NCBI RefSeq assembly: GCF_001399675.1
Contig: NZ_LJCO01000054.1
Coordinates: forward strand, 1 to 64,000
Reading direction: 5' to 3'
DNA length: 64,000 nt
From: Paenalicyclobacillus ferrooxydans
GTDB taxonomy: Bacteria > Bacillota > Bacilli > Alicyclobacillales > Alicyclobacillaceae
Position numbers and translations under genes: made by a program. The notes under the pieces were generated by a model, which did not search any database, was not told the DNA's origin, and was given only the letters and a program-made list of their open reading frames with translations. Positions 16,975 to 24,846 of the stretch are shown here, in pieces; within the stretch, counting starts at the first letter, position 1; every line of letters begins with the position of its first letter.

Positions 16975-17790
16975 ATGCTTTGGGGTCGTGCGTTATTTGA
17001 CGCCTTTGTCGCGCTTTACGCCGTGAGCCTGGTTTTATTATTCATCGAAACGGTACAACCACGCAGGGCCGTCAATAGAGCGGCCCTTGTTTTGCTATTT
17101 GCCTCATTTTGCTTAGAGACAGGATTTTTTCTTCGGCAGTTGTGGCAAAGCGGGACGGTTCCGTTATATACCCCGTTTGATGTGGTGTTGCTGCTTGTAT
17201 GGTTTATCATGCTTGTGGCCGTCGTCGTCAACGCCCTCTTTCGGGTTGATATTCTGGTGTTTCTGGCGAACTTGCTCGGATTTTTGATTGTCGCATTTGC
17301 GGCATTTGCATCGAGCGGACATGTCGCGTACACGGCTCCCAAGGGGGATTTGCTCGCCCTCCATATCGCTATGGCCGTTGGAAGCTACGGCGCCTTCACC
17401 TTTGCATTCGTATTTTCTGTGATGTATCTCTTGCAGCAACGCATGCTTCGTTCAAAACGCTTTGGGCACTTATTTTTTCGGTTACCTGCCTTGCACAAAC
17501 TCGACTTGAACGCAACGCGTTCGCTGATTTTGGGGTTCGGATTGCTGATTGTGGCCATTATCCTCGGCGTTGTTTGGGGAAAACTGACAACAGGCTGGCG
17601 ATTCTTCATGGACCCCAAGGTATGGAGTACCGGGATCGTCGCGGTGATGTACGGGATTCTGCTTACTCTTCGGCTGAGGATGGGTTGGGGTGCGTCACGT
17701 TTGGTCTGGTATAGTATAGTATGTTTCATTGGACTCGCTATCAACTTTATCCTGATCAGCAAGTTTTCCATTTACCACCGGGCCTTATAG
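16975..17790 (+). CDS. hemX: HemX-like CcsA-family membrane protein
   Basis: A 271-residue protein with about eight transmembrane segments, in the CcsA/ResC/HemX (cytochrome c assembly) superfamily. The sequence LHIAMAVGSYGAFTFAFVFSVMYL near residue 130 and the later WGKLTTGWRFFMDPK resemble the family's heme-handling core. In B. subtilis HemX lowers HemA levels; that role is inferred here from position. AAGGAGG overlaps the hemA stop, indicating tight coupling. Confidence 0.85.
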   Translation: MLWGRALFDAFVALYAVSLVLLFIETVQPRRAVNRAALVLLFASFCLETGFFLRQLWQSGTVPLYTPFDVVLLLVWFIMLVAVVVNALFRVDILVFLANLLGFLIVAFAAFASSGHVAYTAPKGDLLALHIAMAVGSYGAFTFAFVFSVMYLLQQRMLRSKRFGHLFFRLPALHKLDLNATRSLILGFGLLIVAIILGVVWGKLTTGWRFFMDPKVWSTGIVAVMYGILLTLRLRMGWGASRLVWYSIVCFIGLAINFILISKFSIYHRAL

Positions 17791-17807
17791 AGAAGGGATG
17801 GTCACTG

Positions 17808-18731
17808 TTGTCGAAAATCCGTGTTGCATCAAGAACCAGCGCTTTAGCGATGACCCAGACAAAATGGGTGATCGCGCGGCTTCAAGAGTTGTCTCCTGAT
17901 AACGAGTTTGACATTGTGCCAGTCGTGACGAAAGGCGATAAAATCGTTGACGTAACGCTCTCAAAGGTAGGCGGCAAAGGGCTGTTTGTCAGTGAAATCG
18001 AAGAGACGATTTTGTCAAAGAGTGCGGATCTGGCGGTCCACAGTCTGAAGGACGTGCCTGCTGAGCTCGCACCGGGGCTCACATTGTCTGCATTCCCTGT
18101 CCGGGCCGATGCACGGGATGCTTGGATCTCGAAAACCGGGGAAGACCTTCGTTCTATTCGGCAAGGCGCACGGGTCGGTACCTCTAGTCTCCGTCGAGTA
18201 GCCCAGCTTAGACGAGTCAGACCCGACTTGGACATAGCGTCCATTCGCGGAAATATCGATACTCGGCTTCGCAAGATGCGCGATGGTGAGTTTGATGCCA
18301 TTGTGCTGGCGGCGGCAGGATTGCAGCGTATGGGGTGGGAACACGAGATCACGGCCTATTTGGAGCCGGAGATGTGTCTGCCGGCGGTTGGGCAGGGGAT
18401 CCTCGGTATTGAGTGCCGTGCCGATGACACCGAGTTGTTGGGACTCTTGTCACAAATCAATGACGAACTGACACACCTCGCCGCGATAGCTGAACGCAGC
18501 CTGCTCTTCTCACTCAATGGCAGTTGTCAGGTGCCGATTGCAGGCTACGCAGTCGTTTCTGGCGACAAGTCCACGGTTCGTTTGCGTGGCCTTGTCGCCA
18601 GTGTCGACGGTCACACCATGCTGACTGCCGAGCATGAGGGCTCTGACCCTGTCCAGGTCGGCCTGAAGGTTGCGGCTGACCTGCGCGAGCACGGTGCAGA
18701 CGTACTCCTTGCACAGGAACAGACTGACTGA
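17808..18731 (+). CDS. hemC: porphobilinogen deaminase (hydroxymethylbilane synthase)
   Basis: Condenses four porphobilinogen units into hydroxymethylbilane. The 307-residue product begins SKIRVASRTSALAMTQT, and has HSLKDVPAELAPGL (about 77-90) and the dipyrromethane-cofactor Cys in NGSCQVPIAGYA (about 240). The frame is open far upstream into hemX. The TTG at 17808 is chosen because AGAAGGGA at 17791-17798 is well spaced and the family N-terminus starts here. Confidence 0.96.
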   Translation: MSKIRVASRTSALAMTQTKWVIARLQELSPDNEFDIVPVVTKGDKIVDVTLSKVGGKGLFVSEIEETILSKSADLAVHSLKDVPAELAPGLTLSAFPVRADARDAWISKTGEDLRSIRQGARVGTSSLRRVAQLRRVRPDLDIASIRGNIDTRLRKMRDGEFDAIVLAAAGLQRMGWEHEITAYLEPEMCLPAVGQGILGIECRADDTELLGLLSQINDELTHLAAIAERSLLFSLNGSCQVPIAGYAVVSGDKSTVRLRGLVASVDGHTMLTAEHEGSDPVQVGLKVAADLREHGADVLLAQEQTD

Positions 18732-18761
18732 AAGACCGGCCATGAAGTTCCTCCGAGGGGG

Positions 18762-19628
18762 GTGGCTCGCACGGAAAACTTAAGTGGCCTCTGCGTTTTA
18801 CTGACAAGGGAACCGAAAGACAATCAAGAACTGGCCAAACGCATCCGGAGTTTAGGCGGGGCTGTGGTGGAAAGCCCATTAATTCAGATTGTGCAGCGTC
18901 CAGGCGAATTACTTCGACAAATTGGCCGCGGCCGGGCGCTCATAGAGGCGGAAATTGGCCGTTGGTTCGAGCAGTTTACCGGTCTCGTGGTGACGTCTGC
19001 GAATGCCTTGGATTCACTGCGCGATGTTTTTGAACGCTTCCCCGGTCTGGCTGCTCTCTTGCCTTGCTTTGTGGTCGGGGCACGGTCAGCGAAAGAAGCT
19101 CAAAAGCTTGGCCTTCGGGTTATACATCCTCCGGAGGTGAAGACAGCTCATCACTTAGCCGTGTATTTATCCGAACAACGGGATATCGGTCCAACGTCCG
19201 GGATGCGGTTTCAAGAAGCCCCGCGTCGATTGCTTTGGCTGCGGGGAAGCCTTGCCGATCTTTCCTTTAAACACTACCTGGAAGAAACCGGCTTTGTGGT
19301 TGAAGATGTGGTGTGTTACGACACCGTTGCCATCGAGCTGTCCAGGCTTGCGTGGGACGAAGTGAGAGCTGGCCGTGGAGTCGTCGTGTTTTACAGTCCT
19401 TCAGCAGTGTCTGCTTTTCTTGGCAGTCCTGTCGTACAGGAGCACCCGCTGCAAGGCGAGTTAGATGTGATTGCCATTGGTCCGACGACGGCAAAGGCTC
19501 TTTCGGATGCAGGAGTGTCAGGGGTGTTCATGGCCCTAGAGCCACGTCTTGAAGGCGTGATAGACACGCTTTTAAAAGTCCATGAAAAAACTTATCAGAG
19601 GAGAGATTCAAGTGAATCCACTAGATAA
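18762..19628 (+). CDS. hemD: uroporphyrinogen-III synthase
   Basis: Cyclises hydroxymethylbilane to uroporphyrinogen III. Conservation in this family is low; the marks are the N-terminal VLLTREPKDNQELAKRIRSL and the C-terminal AIGPTTAKALSDAGV near residue 245, together with the position between hemC and hemB. GTG 18762 is the only in-frame start after the preceding stop, yet GAGGGG abuts it almost without spacing, so translation may be inefficient. The 3-prime end overlaps hemB by 17 bp. Confidence 0.88.
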   Translation: MARTENLSGLCVLLTREPKDNQELAKRIRSLGGAVVESPLIQIVQRPGELLRQIGRGRALIEAEIGRWFEQFTGLVVTSANALDSLRDVFERFPGLAALLPCFVVGARSAKEAQKLGLRVIHPPEVKTAHHLAVYLSEQRDIGPTSGMRFQEAPRRLLWLRGSLADLSFKHYLEETGFVVEDVVCYDTVAIELSRLAWDEVRAGRGVVVFYSPSAVSAFLGSPVVQEHPLQGELDVIAIGPTTAKALSDAGVSGVFMALEPRLEGVIDTLLKVHEKTYQRRDSSESTR

Positions 19629-20610
19629 TCATTTCCCGCCATTTCAACGCCATCGCCGACTTCGCGCTTCTGGTCCGTTGCGGAGCCTCCTTCGTGAAAC
19701 GGAAGTATCTGTTGGAGATTTAATCTTGCCGATGTTCGTTCAGGAGGGACTCTCCGGAAAAGAAGAGATTGCGTCTATGCCTGGGGTTTATCACTTTGGG
19801 CTTGATAATCTGCGACGTGAAGTGGACGAACTTGTACAGCTTGGCATTCCGGGGATTATTCTGTTTGGAATTCCGCTCGAAAAGGACGATGAAAGCTCCA
19901 GCGCCTATGCGGAAAAAGGGATTGTCCAAGAGGCGATTCGTGCCCTGAAACGGGATCATCCTGAGCTGTTGGTGATGACCGATGTGTGTTTGTGCCAATA
20001 TAACCCGGCAGGACACTGCGGGATTGTTCGCAATGGCCAAATCGTAAACGATGACAGCCTTCATTTGATTGCTGAGACTGCATTGTCCCACGCGGCGGCC
20101 GGTGCAGACATTGTCGCACCGTCTGACATGATGGACGGGCGGGTTGCGGCCATTCGTCAGCGTCTGGATGCCCACCATCTTGAGAACGTGTCGATTCTCT
20201 CTTACGCGGTAAAGTACGCGAGCGCCTTCTACGGTCCATTTCGGGAGGCTGCTCATTCGACACCCGCGTTCGGAGATCGGCGAACGTATCAAATGGATCC
20301 TGCCAACGCACGCGAAGCTCTGCGCGAGGCGGCTTCGGACGTCGCTGAAGGGGCTGACATGCTGATGGTTAAGCCTGCACTGTCATATCTCGATGTCACG
20401 CAGCGGATCCGTGAACGATTCGATCTGCCCCTCGCCACTTACAATGTGAGCGCGGAATACAGTATGGTGAAGGCTGCCGCAATGCAGGGGTGGATCGATG
20501 AGCGCGCGATTGTCGGTGAAATCCTGACTTCGTTCAAACGCGCCGGTGCAGACTTTATTCTGACCTATCACGCGAAAGAATTCGCACAGTGGCAACGAGA
20601 GGTAGAATAA
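19612..20610 (+). CDS. hemB: delta-aminolevulinic acid dehydratase (porphobilinogen synthase)
   Basis: Joins two 5-aminolevulinate molecules to porphobilinogen. The 332-residue protein has the zinc cysteine cluster CLCQYNPAGHC at about 123-133, the active-site lysines in SYAVKYASAFYGPF (about 200) and MVKPALSYLDV (about 253). An in-frame ATG at 19582 lies inside hemD without a ribosome site; GTG at 19612 has AGAGGAGAG six bases before it and matches the family N-terminus. Confidence 0.97.
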   Translation: MNPLDNHFPPFQRHRRLRASGPLRSLLRETEVSVGDLILPMFVQEGLSGKEEIASMPGVYHFGLDNLRREVDELVQLGIPGIILFGIPLEKDDESSSAYAEKGIVQEAIRALKRDHPELLVMTDVCLCQYNPAGHCGIVRNGQIVNDDSLHLIAETALSHAAAGADIVAPSDMMDGRVAAIRQRLDAHHLENVSILSYAVKYASAFYGPFREAAHSTPAFGDRRTYQMDPANAREALREAASDVAEGADMLMVKPALSYLDVTQRIRERFDLPLATYNVSAEYSMVKAAAMQGWIDERAIVGEILTSFKRAGADFILTYHAKEFAQWQREVE

Positions 20611-20712
20611 GACCAAGAACGAGGCCTGGTGAAGGGGTCTGAGTTTCGTTGTTCATGGGCAGATTGTCTCAAGAATGCTGTAAAACATCGACACAGAGGC
20701 AGGTGATTGTTG

Positions 20713-22002
20713 GTGAGAAAGGCGTCAGAGAAAGCATTTGGGGAAGCGCAAAAAGTCATGCCAGGCGGTGTCAACAGCCCTGTACGGGCATTTCGTGCTG
20801 TAGGGGGCACGCCGTTTTTTGCGGACAAAGGGGAAGGTCCCTTTCTCTTCGATATCGACGGGAACAGGTACATCGACTACTTGTTGTCTTGGGGACCACT
20901 GATTTGGGGGCATGCGCATCCTGAAATTGTCCAAGCTGTGCAAGCTGCCGCAGCGAAAGGGACCAGTTTTGGCGTGCCGACGACGCTGGAGACCGAAATG
21001 GCCCAAGCGGTAATTGACGCTGTACCCTCCGTGGAAATCGTGCGAATGGTGAACAGCGGAACCGAAGCCACGATGAGCGCTTTGCGGTTAGCACGGGCGT
21101 TTACCGGTCGCCAGTATATCGTGAAGTTTGAAGGGTGTTATCACGGTCACGCGGACAGCCTGTTGGTGAAGGCAGGCTCCGGGGTGGCTACCCTCGCTCT
21201 GCCTGACAGTCCGGGCGTGCCAAGTGCAACTGCTCAGTCTACACTCACGATTCCGTACAATGATATTGCAGCGGCTGAAGCGCTGTTTGAACAACGTGGA
21301 CATGAAATTGCGGCCGTGATTGTGGAACCTGTAGCGGGAAACATGGGTTGTATCCTTCCGGTACCGGGATTTCTTGAAGCTTTGCGCCGGATTACCGCAG
21401 AACATCAGTCACTGCTGATTTTCGACGAAGTCATGACTGGGTTTCGTGTGTCCTTTGGCGGTGCTCAAGAGCGGTTTGGAATCGTTCCTGACTTGACGAC
21501 ATTCGGTAAAGTCATTGGCGGCGGGTTGCCGGTTGGTGCCTACGGTGGAAGACGGGACATCATGGCCATGGTTGCCCCTGCAGGTCCGATGTATCAAGCC
21601 GGTACATTGTCGGGAAATCCCCTCGCCATGGCAGCCGGTATGACGGCGCTCCGGATGCTTAAAGATGCGGGGAGAGACGGGTTGTACGCCGGCCTTGAAA
21701 CTCGCGGCAAGCAAATTGTGGATGCATTTATAAATGCTGGGAATAAACACGGCATCCCGACTTCAGGTCACGCGATTGGCGGTATGTTTGGACTATTCTT
21801 CCACAGCGGTCCCATCACCAACTATGCAGAGTCCAGCGCATGCGATAAAGAACGATATGCTCAGTTCTTTCACGGAATGCTTAATGCCGGTATCTCGCTT
21901 GCCCCTTCGCAACAGGAGGCAGGGTTTATGTCCGCTGTCCATGGTGATAGAGAACTAGCCGAAACCATCGAGGCGATAAATAAAGTCTTTGCTGAGTTAT
22001 AA
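20713..22002 (+). CDS. hemL: glutamate-1-semialdehyde 2,1-aminomutase
   Basis: A PLP-dependent enzyme that makes 5-aminolevulinate from the HemA product. It has 429 residues, the usual length. The start KVMPGGVNSPVRAF, the NSGTEATMSALRLAR motif (about 118-132) and the PLP lysine in TTFGKVIGGGLPVGAYGG (about 265) are clear. TTG codons at 20707 and 20710 are in frame, but GTG 20713 fits AGGTGA at 20701-20706. A 102-bp gap separates it from hemB. A very strong terminator follows. Confidence 0.97.
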   Translation: MRKASEKAFGEAQKVMPGGVNSPVRAFRAVGGTPFFADKGEGPFLFDIDGNRYIDYLLSWGPLIWGHAHPEIVQAVQAAAAKGTSFGVPTTLETEMAQAVIDAVPSVEIVRMVNSGTEATMSALRLARAFTGRQYIVKFEGCYHGHADSLLVKAGSGVATLALPDSPGVPSATAQSTLTIPYNDIAAAEALFEQRGHEIAAVIVEPVAGNMGCILPVPGFLEALRRITAEHQSLLIFDEVMTGFRVSFGGAQERFGIVPDLTTFGKVIGGGLPVGAYGGRRDIMAMVAPAGPMYQAGTLSGNPLAMAAGMTALRMLKDAGRDGLYAGLETRGKQIVDAFINAGNKHGIPTSGHAIGGMFGLFFHSGPITNYAESSACDKERYAQFFHGMLNAGISLAPSQQEAGFMSAVHGDRELAETIEAINKVFAEL

Positions 22003-22052
22003 CTCGAGAAGCAGCGTGCTTGGCACTTTGTCAAACTCATTTTCGTTGGTAT

Positions 22053-22095
22053 AAACAGGGTCGCCCTTTGTCGATAAGGGCGACCCTGTTTGCTT
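22053..22095 (+). terminator. strong hairpin terminator of the hem operon
   Basis: A 16-bp perfect stem (22053-22068 with 22076-22091) and a 7-nt loop. The downstream T tract is short (TTTG). Confidence 0.85.
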
Positions 22096-22209
22096 CAGTT
22101 GCGGTTTCGACATATTGAAACTGAGCCAGGCATAGAGTCATACAGTGAGGCACAAGTGCTTGTGCAACGAGTTTATTGGGTGCGCACTTGTGCGAGGGAG
22201 GGAGAGTTG

Positions 22210-23535
22210 GTGAGCGAAGCGGATCGAACCGGACAAATACGTCTGGCAGTAGACCAGGAAGTGTTCATCGAATCGGTACAGCAGGATCATAAAGTCGAAG
22301 ATGCCAATGTTGCCACTGAAGTAACTTCTTTTGAACGCGCCGGTGACGCGTACGTCTTGGAAGGAGCCATTGTGTTTGCTGCGTACTTGACGAAGGCGGA
22401 AGCCGGACCTGATGGCGCACCTTATTCGAAACATGTTCATCATCGGATGCCGTTTACGCTCCGGGTCCCGACGCAGTTTCAACCACGCGGTGTCGTCAAC
22501 GTAGCAAGCCGCATCTCGGACTGGCAGCTCGACGTCATTAGTGACGGGTGGCTGCGGGTTCAGGCTGCACTGAGTATTGTCGGTCTGAACGGCAAGCACG
22601 GATACCATTTCCAGTGCGGGGCTCAGGAAGAAGGCGACGTGCTGTTTGGAGCTCGTGTGCCGGCCGCTGAGGCAATGGATGCCGCTGAGGTAGCAGACGA
22701 CATCAATGCAAGCGCCGCTGATTCAGAACAACTCGTGGAAGACAGTTTTGAACTCGTACGCGGAGATGGGGCACGTGACTTTGAAAGTGCACCGGAGTCC
22801 AAGCTTGACAATTTGGCTAGTCAGGTGAGTCAAGCCCGCGGCGGCGTCTCGGAAGGACAACCTGGTGACGAGAAACCGGCAGCAAATGTCAGCGCAGCTG
22901 CGCAGACGGATGCTGTACCGGAGCAACCTTCTGTGCGAGACGAGCTCGTGAACTTGGATAAGCACGTGCAGACGGGGCTCGATGAGACAGAGGGTGCAAA
23001 CCTATCTTTGCACCAGTCAGAAGCGACACCGCATGCAGAGGCGGAATCCTCTGAGTTCGAGTTTCAACATCAAGTTGACTTGAAAAAAGTCCCGCTGCGG
23101 GCAGAAGAACCACCCTCCGATGAGACGTCTGCTGAGCTGCAACCCGCCGTTCAAGCCAAGGACGAGTCATTTGTGGCTTCGCGGGGATTTTCTGAGGACG
23201 GGTTTCAGGCAACGTCTGGATTTATCCCAACCGTCCGAGTCGGCGCGCAGGCATCAGACAATGAACCTGACGAGGAGACCAGTCCCCCTGAGAACGACCA
23301 GCGCAGCGCACTTGTCGACACGTCTTTGTGGTCTTTTGTAGACTTTAACGCACCGGACAACTACTACACCTTGAGGTATGTCATCGTGATGGACGAAGAA
23401 TCTCTCGGTTCCGTGGCTGAACGGGTTGGTTGCAGCGAGGGAGACCTGCTTCGAATGAACCGCATCAACAGTGACTCCGTCGCTGCCGGACAAGTGTTGA
23501 AGGCACCAGGACGGCCTGCCATGTCTCCTTCTTGA
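22210..23535 (+). CDS. spoVID: stage VI sporulation protein D, LysM spore-coat assembly factor
   Basis: A 441-residue protein that in Bacillus encases the spore with coat proteins and recruits SafA. The N-terminal beta-rich domain begins QIRLAVDQEVFIESV, as in SpoVID. A long acidic linker (about 170-390, rich in Glu, Asp, Ser and Ala) follows. A C-terminal LysM domain (YVIVMDEESLGSVAERVGCS, then LLRMNRINSDSVAAGQVL) completes it. The frame is open to 22090 but GTG 22210 has GGAGGGAGAG just before it and gives the family N-terminus. It follows hemL as in B. subtilis, without ysxE. A CATACAGT at 22139-22146 resembles a SigE -10 but lacks a -35 at the right distance. Confidence 0.9.
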   Translation: MSEADRTGQIRLAVDQEVFIESVQQDHKVEDANVATEVTSFERAGDAYVLEGAIVFAAYLTKAEAGPDGAPYSKHVHHRMPFTLRVPTQFQPRGVVNVASRISDWQLDVISDGWLRVQAALSIVGLNGKHGYHFQCGAQEEGDVLFGARVPAAEAMDAAEVADDINASAADSEQLVEDSFELVRGDGARDFESAPESKLDNLASQVSQARGGVSEGQPGDEKPAANVSAAAQTDAVPEQPSVRDELVNLDKHVQTGLDETEGANLSLHQSEATPHAEAESSEFEFQHQVDLKKVPLRAEEPPSDETSAELQPAVQAKDESFVASRGFSEDGFQATSGFIPTVRVGAQASDNEPDEETSPPENDQRSALVDTSLWSFVDFNAPDNYYTLRYVIVMDEESLGSVAERVGCSEGDLLRMNRINSDSVAAGQVLKAPGRPAMSPS

Positions 23536-23602
23536 TAAGTCCACAGAGGGGGAGAGCACCAGTCAAAGCCTGACCAAGCAAATTGGTGCGTAACAAACTC
23601 GA

Positions 23603-23633
23603 GGGCTGCTCCCGGATGGTACGGGGGCAGCCC
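23603..23633. terminator. bidirectional hairpin between spoVID and the opposing small gene
   Basis: A 12-bp stem, GGGCTGCTCCCG/CGGGGGCAGCCC with one G-U pair and a 7-nt loop, midway between convergent genes. There is no strong T run on either side. Confidence 0.6.
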
Positions 23634-23651
23634 ATTTGAGTTTTAGTGAGC

Positions 23652-23813
23652 CTAAGGGGCGCCGAGGAACATGGTTACGAACACAATGAACAAGAGGAGC
23701 AGAATGATGAGGTCGAGGGCGCTGGGCCACAGGATCGCTCGCAAAAACAACAAGAAAATCGCAATCGCAAGAAGCAGTTTGACAAATCGCGCTAAAGCGT
23801 AAAAGAAGCCCAT
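23652..23813 (-). CDS. 53-residue membrane microprotein
   Basis: I do not recognise this protein. The minus strand encodes 53 residues beginning MGFFYALARF and ending FLGAP. Two hydrophobic segments (about 10-27 and 33-50) are linked by a short LRAILWPSALD turn. The ribosome site AGGAGGGAA six bases before the ATG is among the strongest in the window, which supports a real gene despite its size. It converges on spoVID and diverges from the next membrane-protein gene. A role in the spore envelope is only a guess from position. Confidence 0.7.
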   Translation of the reverse strand: MGFFYALARFVKLLLAIAIFLLFLRAILWPSALDLIILLLLFIVFVTMFLGAP

Positions 23814-23865
23814 AAGATTCCCTCCTGTCGATGTATATGCGTGTTTGGGAGGACGTTTGCATCAA

Positions 23866-23895
23866 GTGACAAGTTATCGTGTTGTTTGGTAAGAT
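23866..23895 (+). promoter_or_regulatory. possible promoter of the 164-residue membrane protein
   Basis: GTGACA at 23866-23871, an 18-bp spacer and TAAGAT at 23890-23895. Confidence 0.4.
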
Positions 23896-23930
23896 GGGAC
23901 AAGATGTGTACGCTTGGGGGTAGTCGAGGT

Positions 23931-24425
23931 ATGAGTAATGACGGTTTACAAGCAGGTATTCGAAATGGTATTTATTGGCGTTTTCTCAGCATCGCTGTAG
24001 TGGCCGTAGCGGCGCTCCAGGTTGTCGCCAAATACGCCTTGCACTATCCAATTTCGCAAAGCCTTCCACTCGCTGAATTGGTTGTCGCGTATCTCGTCAT
24101 TCCGAGGGCCAAGGAGCGTCGGCTGATGAACGCCATTATCGGTGTTCTTGCAGCATTTGTGATTGGCGTACTGTTGGAGATTTTTGTCCCGGGCGAGATG
24201 CAGACTGCTATCGCCAAGCACCAATTGATGACCTACATTAAGTTTTACGTGCTTTTCCCGCTGTTGCTCGGACTCGTCGTGGCTTTCGCTTATCTTAGGC
24301 TGACAGAGTGGTCTGAAAAAAAACGAGCTACAATCGAGGCCAAGCGAAACCGTGAACGAGCTGACAGCGCGCCGCCACCACCGGTACGCCGACACAGTAA
24401 AAAGAAAAAGAAGCGGCGCCGTTAA
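23931..24425 (+). CDS. hypothetical membrane protein with a basic tail
   Basis: I do not recognise this 164-residue protein. Four hydrophobic segments at about residues 15-33, 40-55, 63-84 and 96-120 precede a charged C-terminal tail that ends in a run of Lys and Arg. The tail suggests contact with nucleic acid or acidic lipid on the cytoplasmic face. ATG at 23931 has GGGGG and GAGG shortly before it; an ATG at 23904 in the same frame is possible. It stands alone between a microprotein gene and the valS leader. Confidence 0.65.
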   Translation: MSNDGLQAGIRNGIYWRFLSIAVVAVAALQVVAKYALHYPISQSLPLAELVVAYLVIPRAKERRLMNAIIGVLAAFVIGVLLEIFVPGEMQTAIAKHQLMTYIKFYVLFPLLLGLVVAFAYLRLTEWSEKKRATIEAKRNRERADSAPPPPVRRHSKKKKKRRR

Positions 24426-24446
24426 GCACTTTAAGCGCAAACACGC

Positions 24447-24476
24447 TTGACAGTTCGGGTGCCGAATCAGTACTAT
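24447..24476 (+). promoter_or_regulatory. SigA promoter of the valS leader
   Basis: TTGACA at 24447-24452, an 18-bp spacer and TACTAT at 24471-24476. The transcript would start near 24484, giving a leader of about 360 nt. Confidence 0.65.
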
Positions 24477-24560
24477 ACTACATAATCACTATGTCGACAG
24501 TTGTGAAAACAGCACGGAATGAGTTGTCCAAACTCGATAGTTACATGAATGACGTGTTGC

Positions 24561-24834
24561 AGTGAAGAGAAGGAGTAGGCGGGTCATGGCTGTCCAGAGA
24601 GTCTGGCGAATGCTGCGAGTCAGACCAGTGCATCCGGCCGAACGTCGTCTTGGAGCAATGTTGTCCGCAGAAGCGGACACCGGATCATCCCGTTATCGAT
24701 GACGAGTGTTCTGGTTTCATACACGTTCAGTGCGCATAAATACAGCCGGTGTGCGTGTATGAGTACAGGAAATTCAGGTGGTACCGCGGAATCAAAGCCT
24801 TCCGTCCTGACAGGGACGGAAGGCTTTTTATTTT
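24561..24834 (+). promoter_or_regulatory. T-box leader controlling valS
   Basis: A tRNA-sensing riboswitch that lets transcription proceed when uncharged tRNA-Val is bound. The canonical T-box TTCAGGTGGTACCGCGG lies at 24773-24789. Stem I carries AGTA at 24574-24577, a distal CCAGAGAG/GCTGCGAG region, and GAAC followed by GTC at 24644-24646 on its 3-prime side, which I read as the Val specifier codon. The terminator at 24794-24832 is mutually exclusive with the antiterminator. The specifier match to the downstream gene supports the assignment. Confidence 0.92.
24794..24832 (+). terminator. regulated terminator of the valS T-box
   Basis: A 14-bp perfect stem, AAAGCCTTCCGTCC/GGACGGAAGGCTTT, with a 6-nt loop and a T-rich tail, placed directly after the T-box sequence. 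Confidence 0.93.
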
Positions 24835-24846
24835 GGAGGGATGAAG

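Noticed and set aside
22112-22146. SigE promoter before spoVID
   Set aside because: CATACAGT is a fair -10, but the nearest ATATT lies 22 bp away, not about 14.
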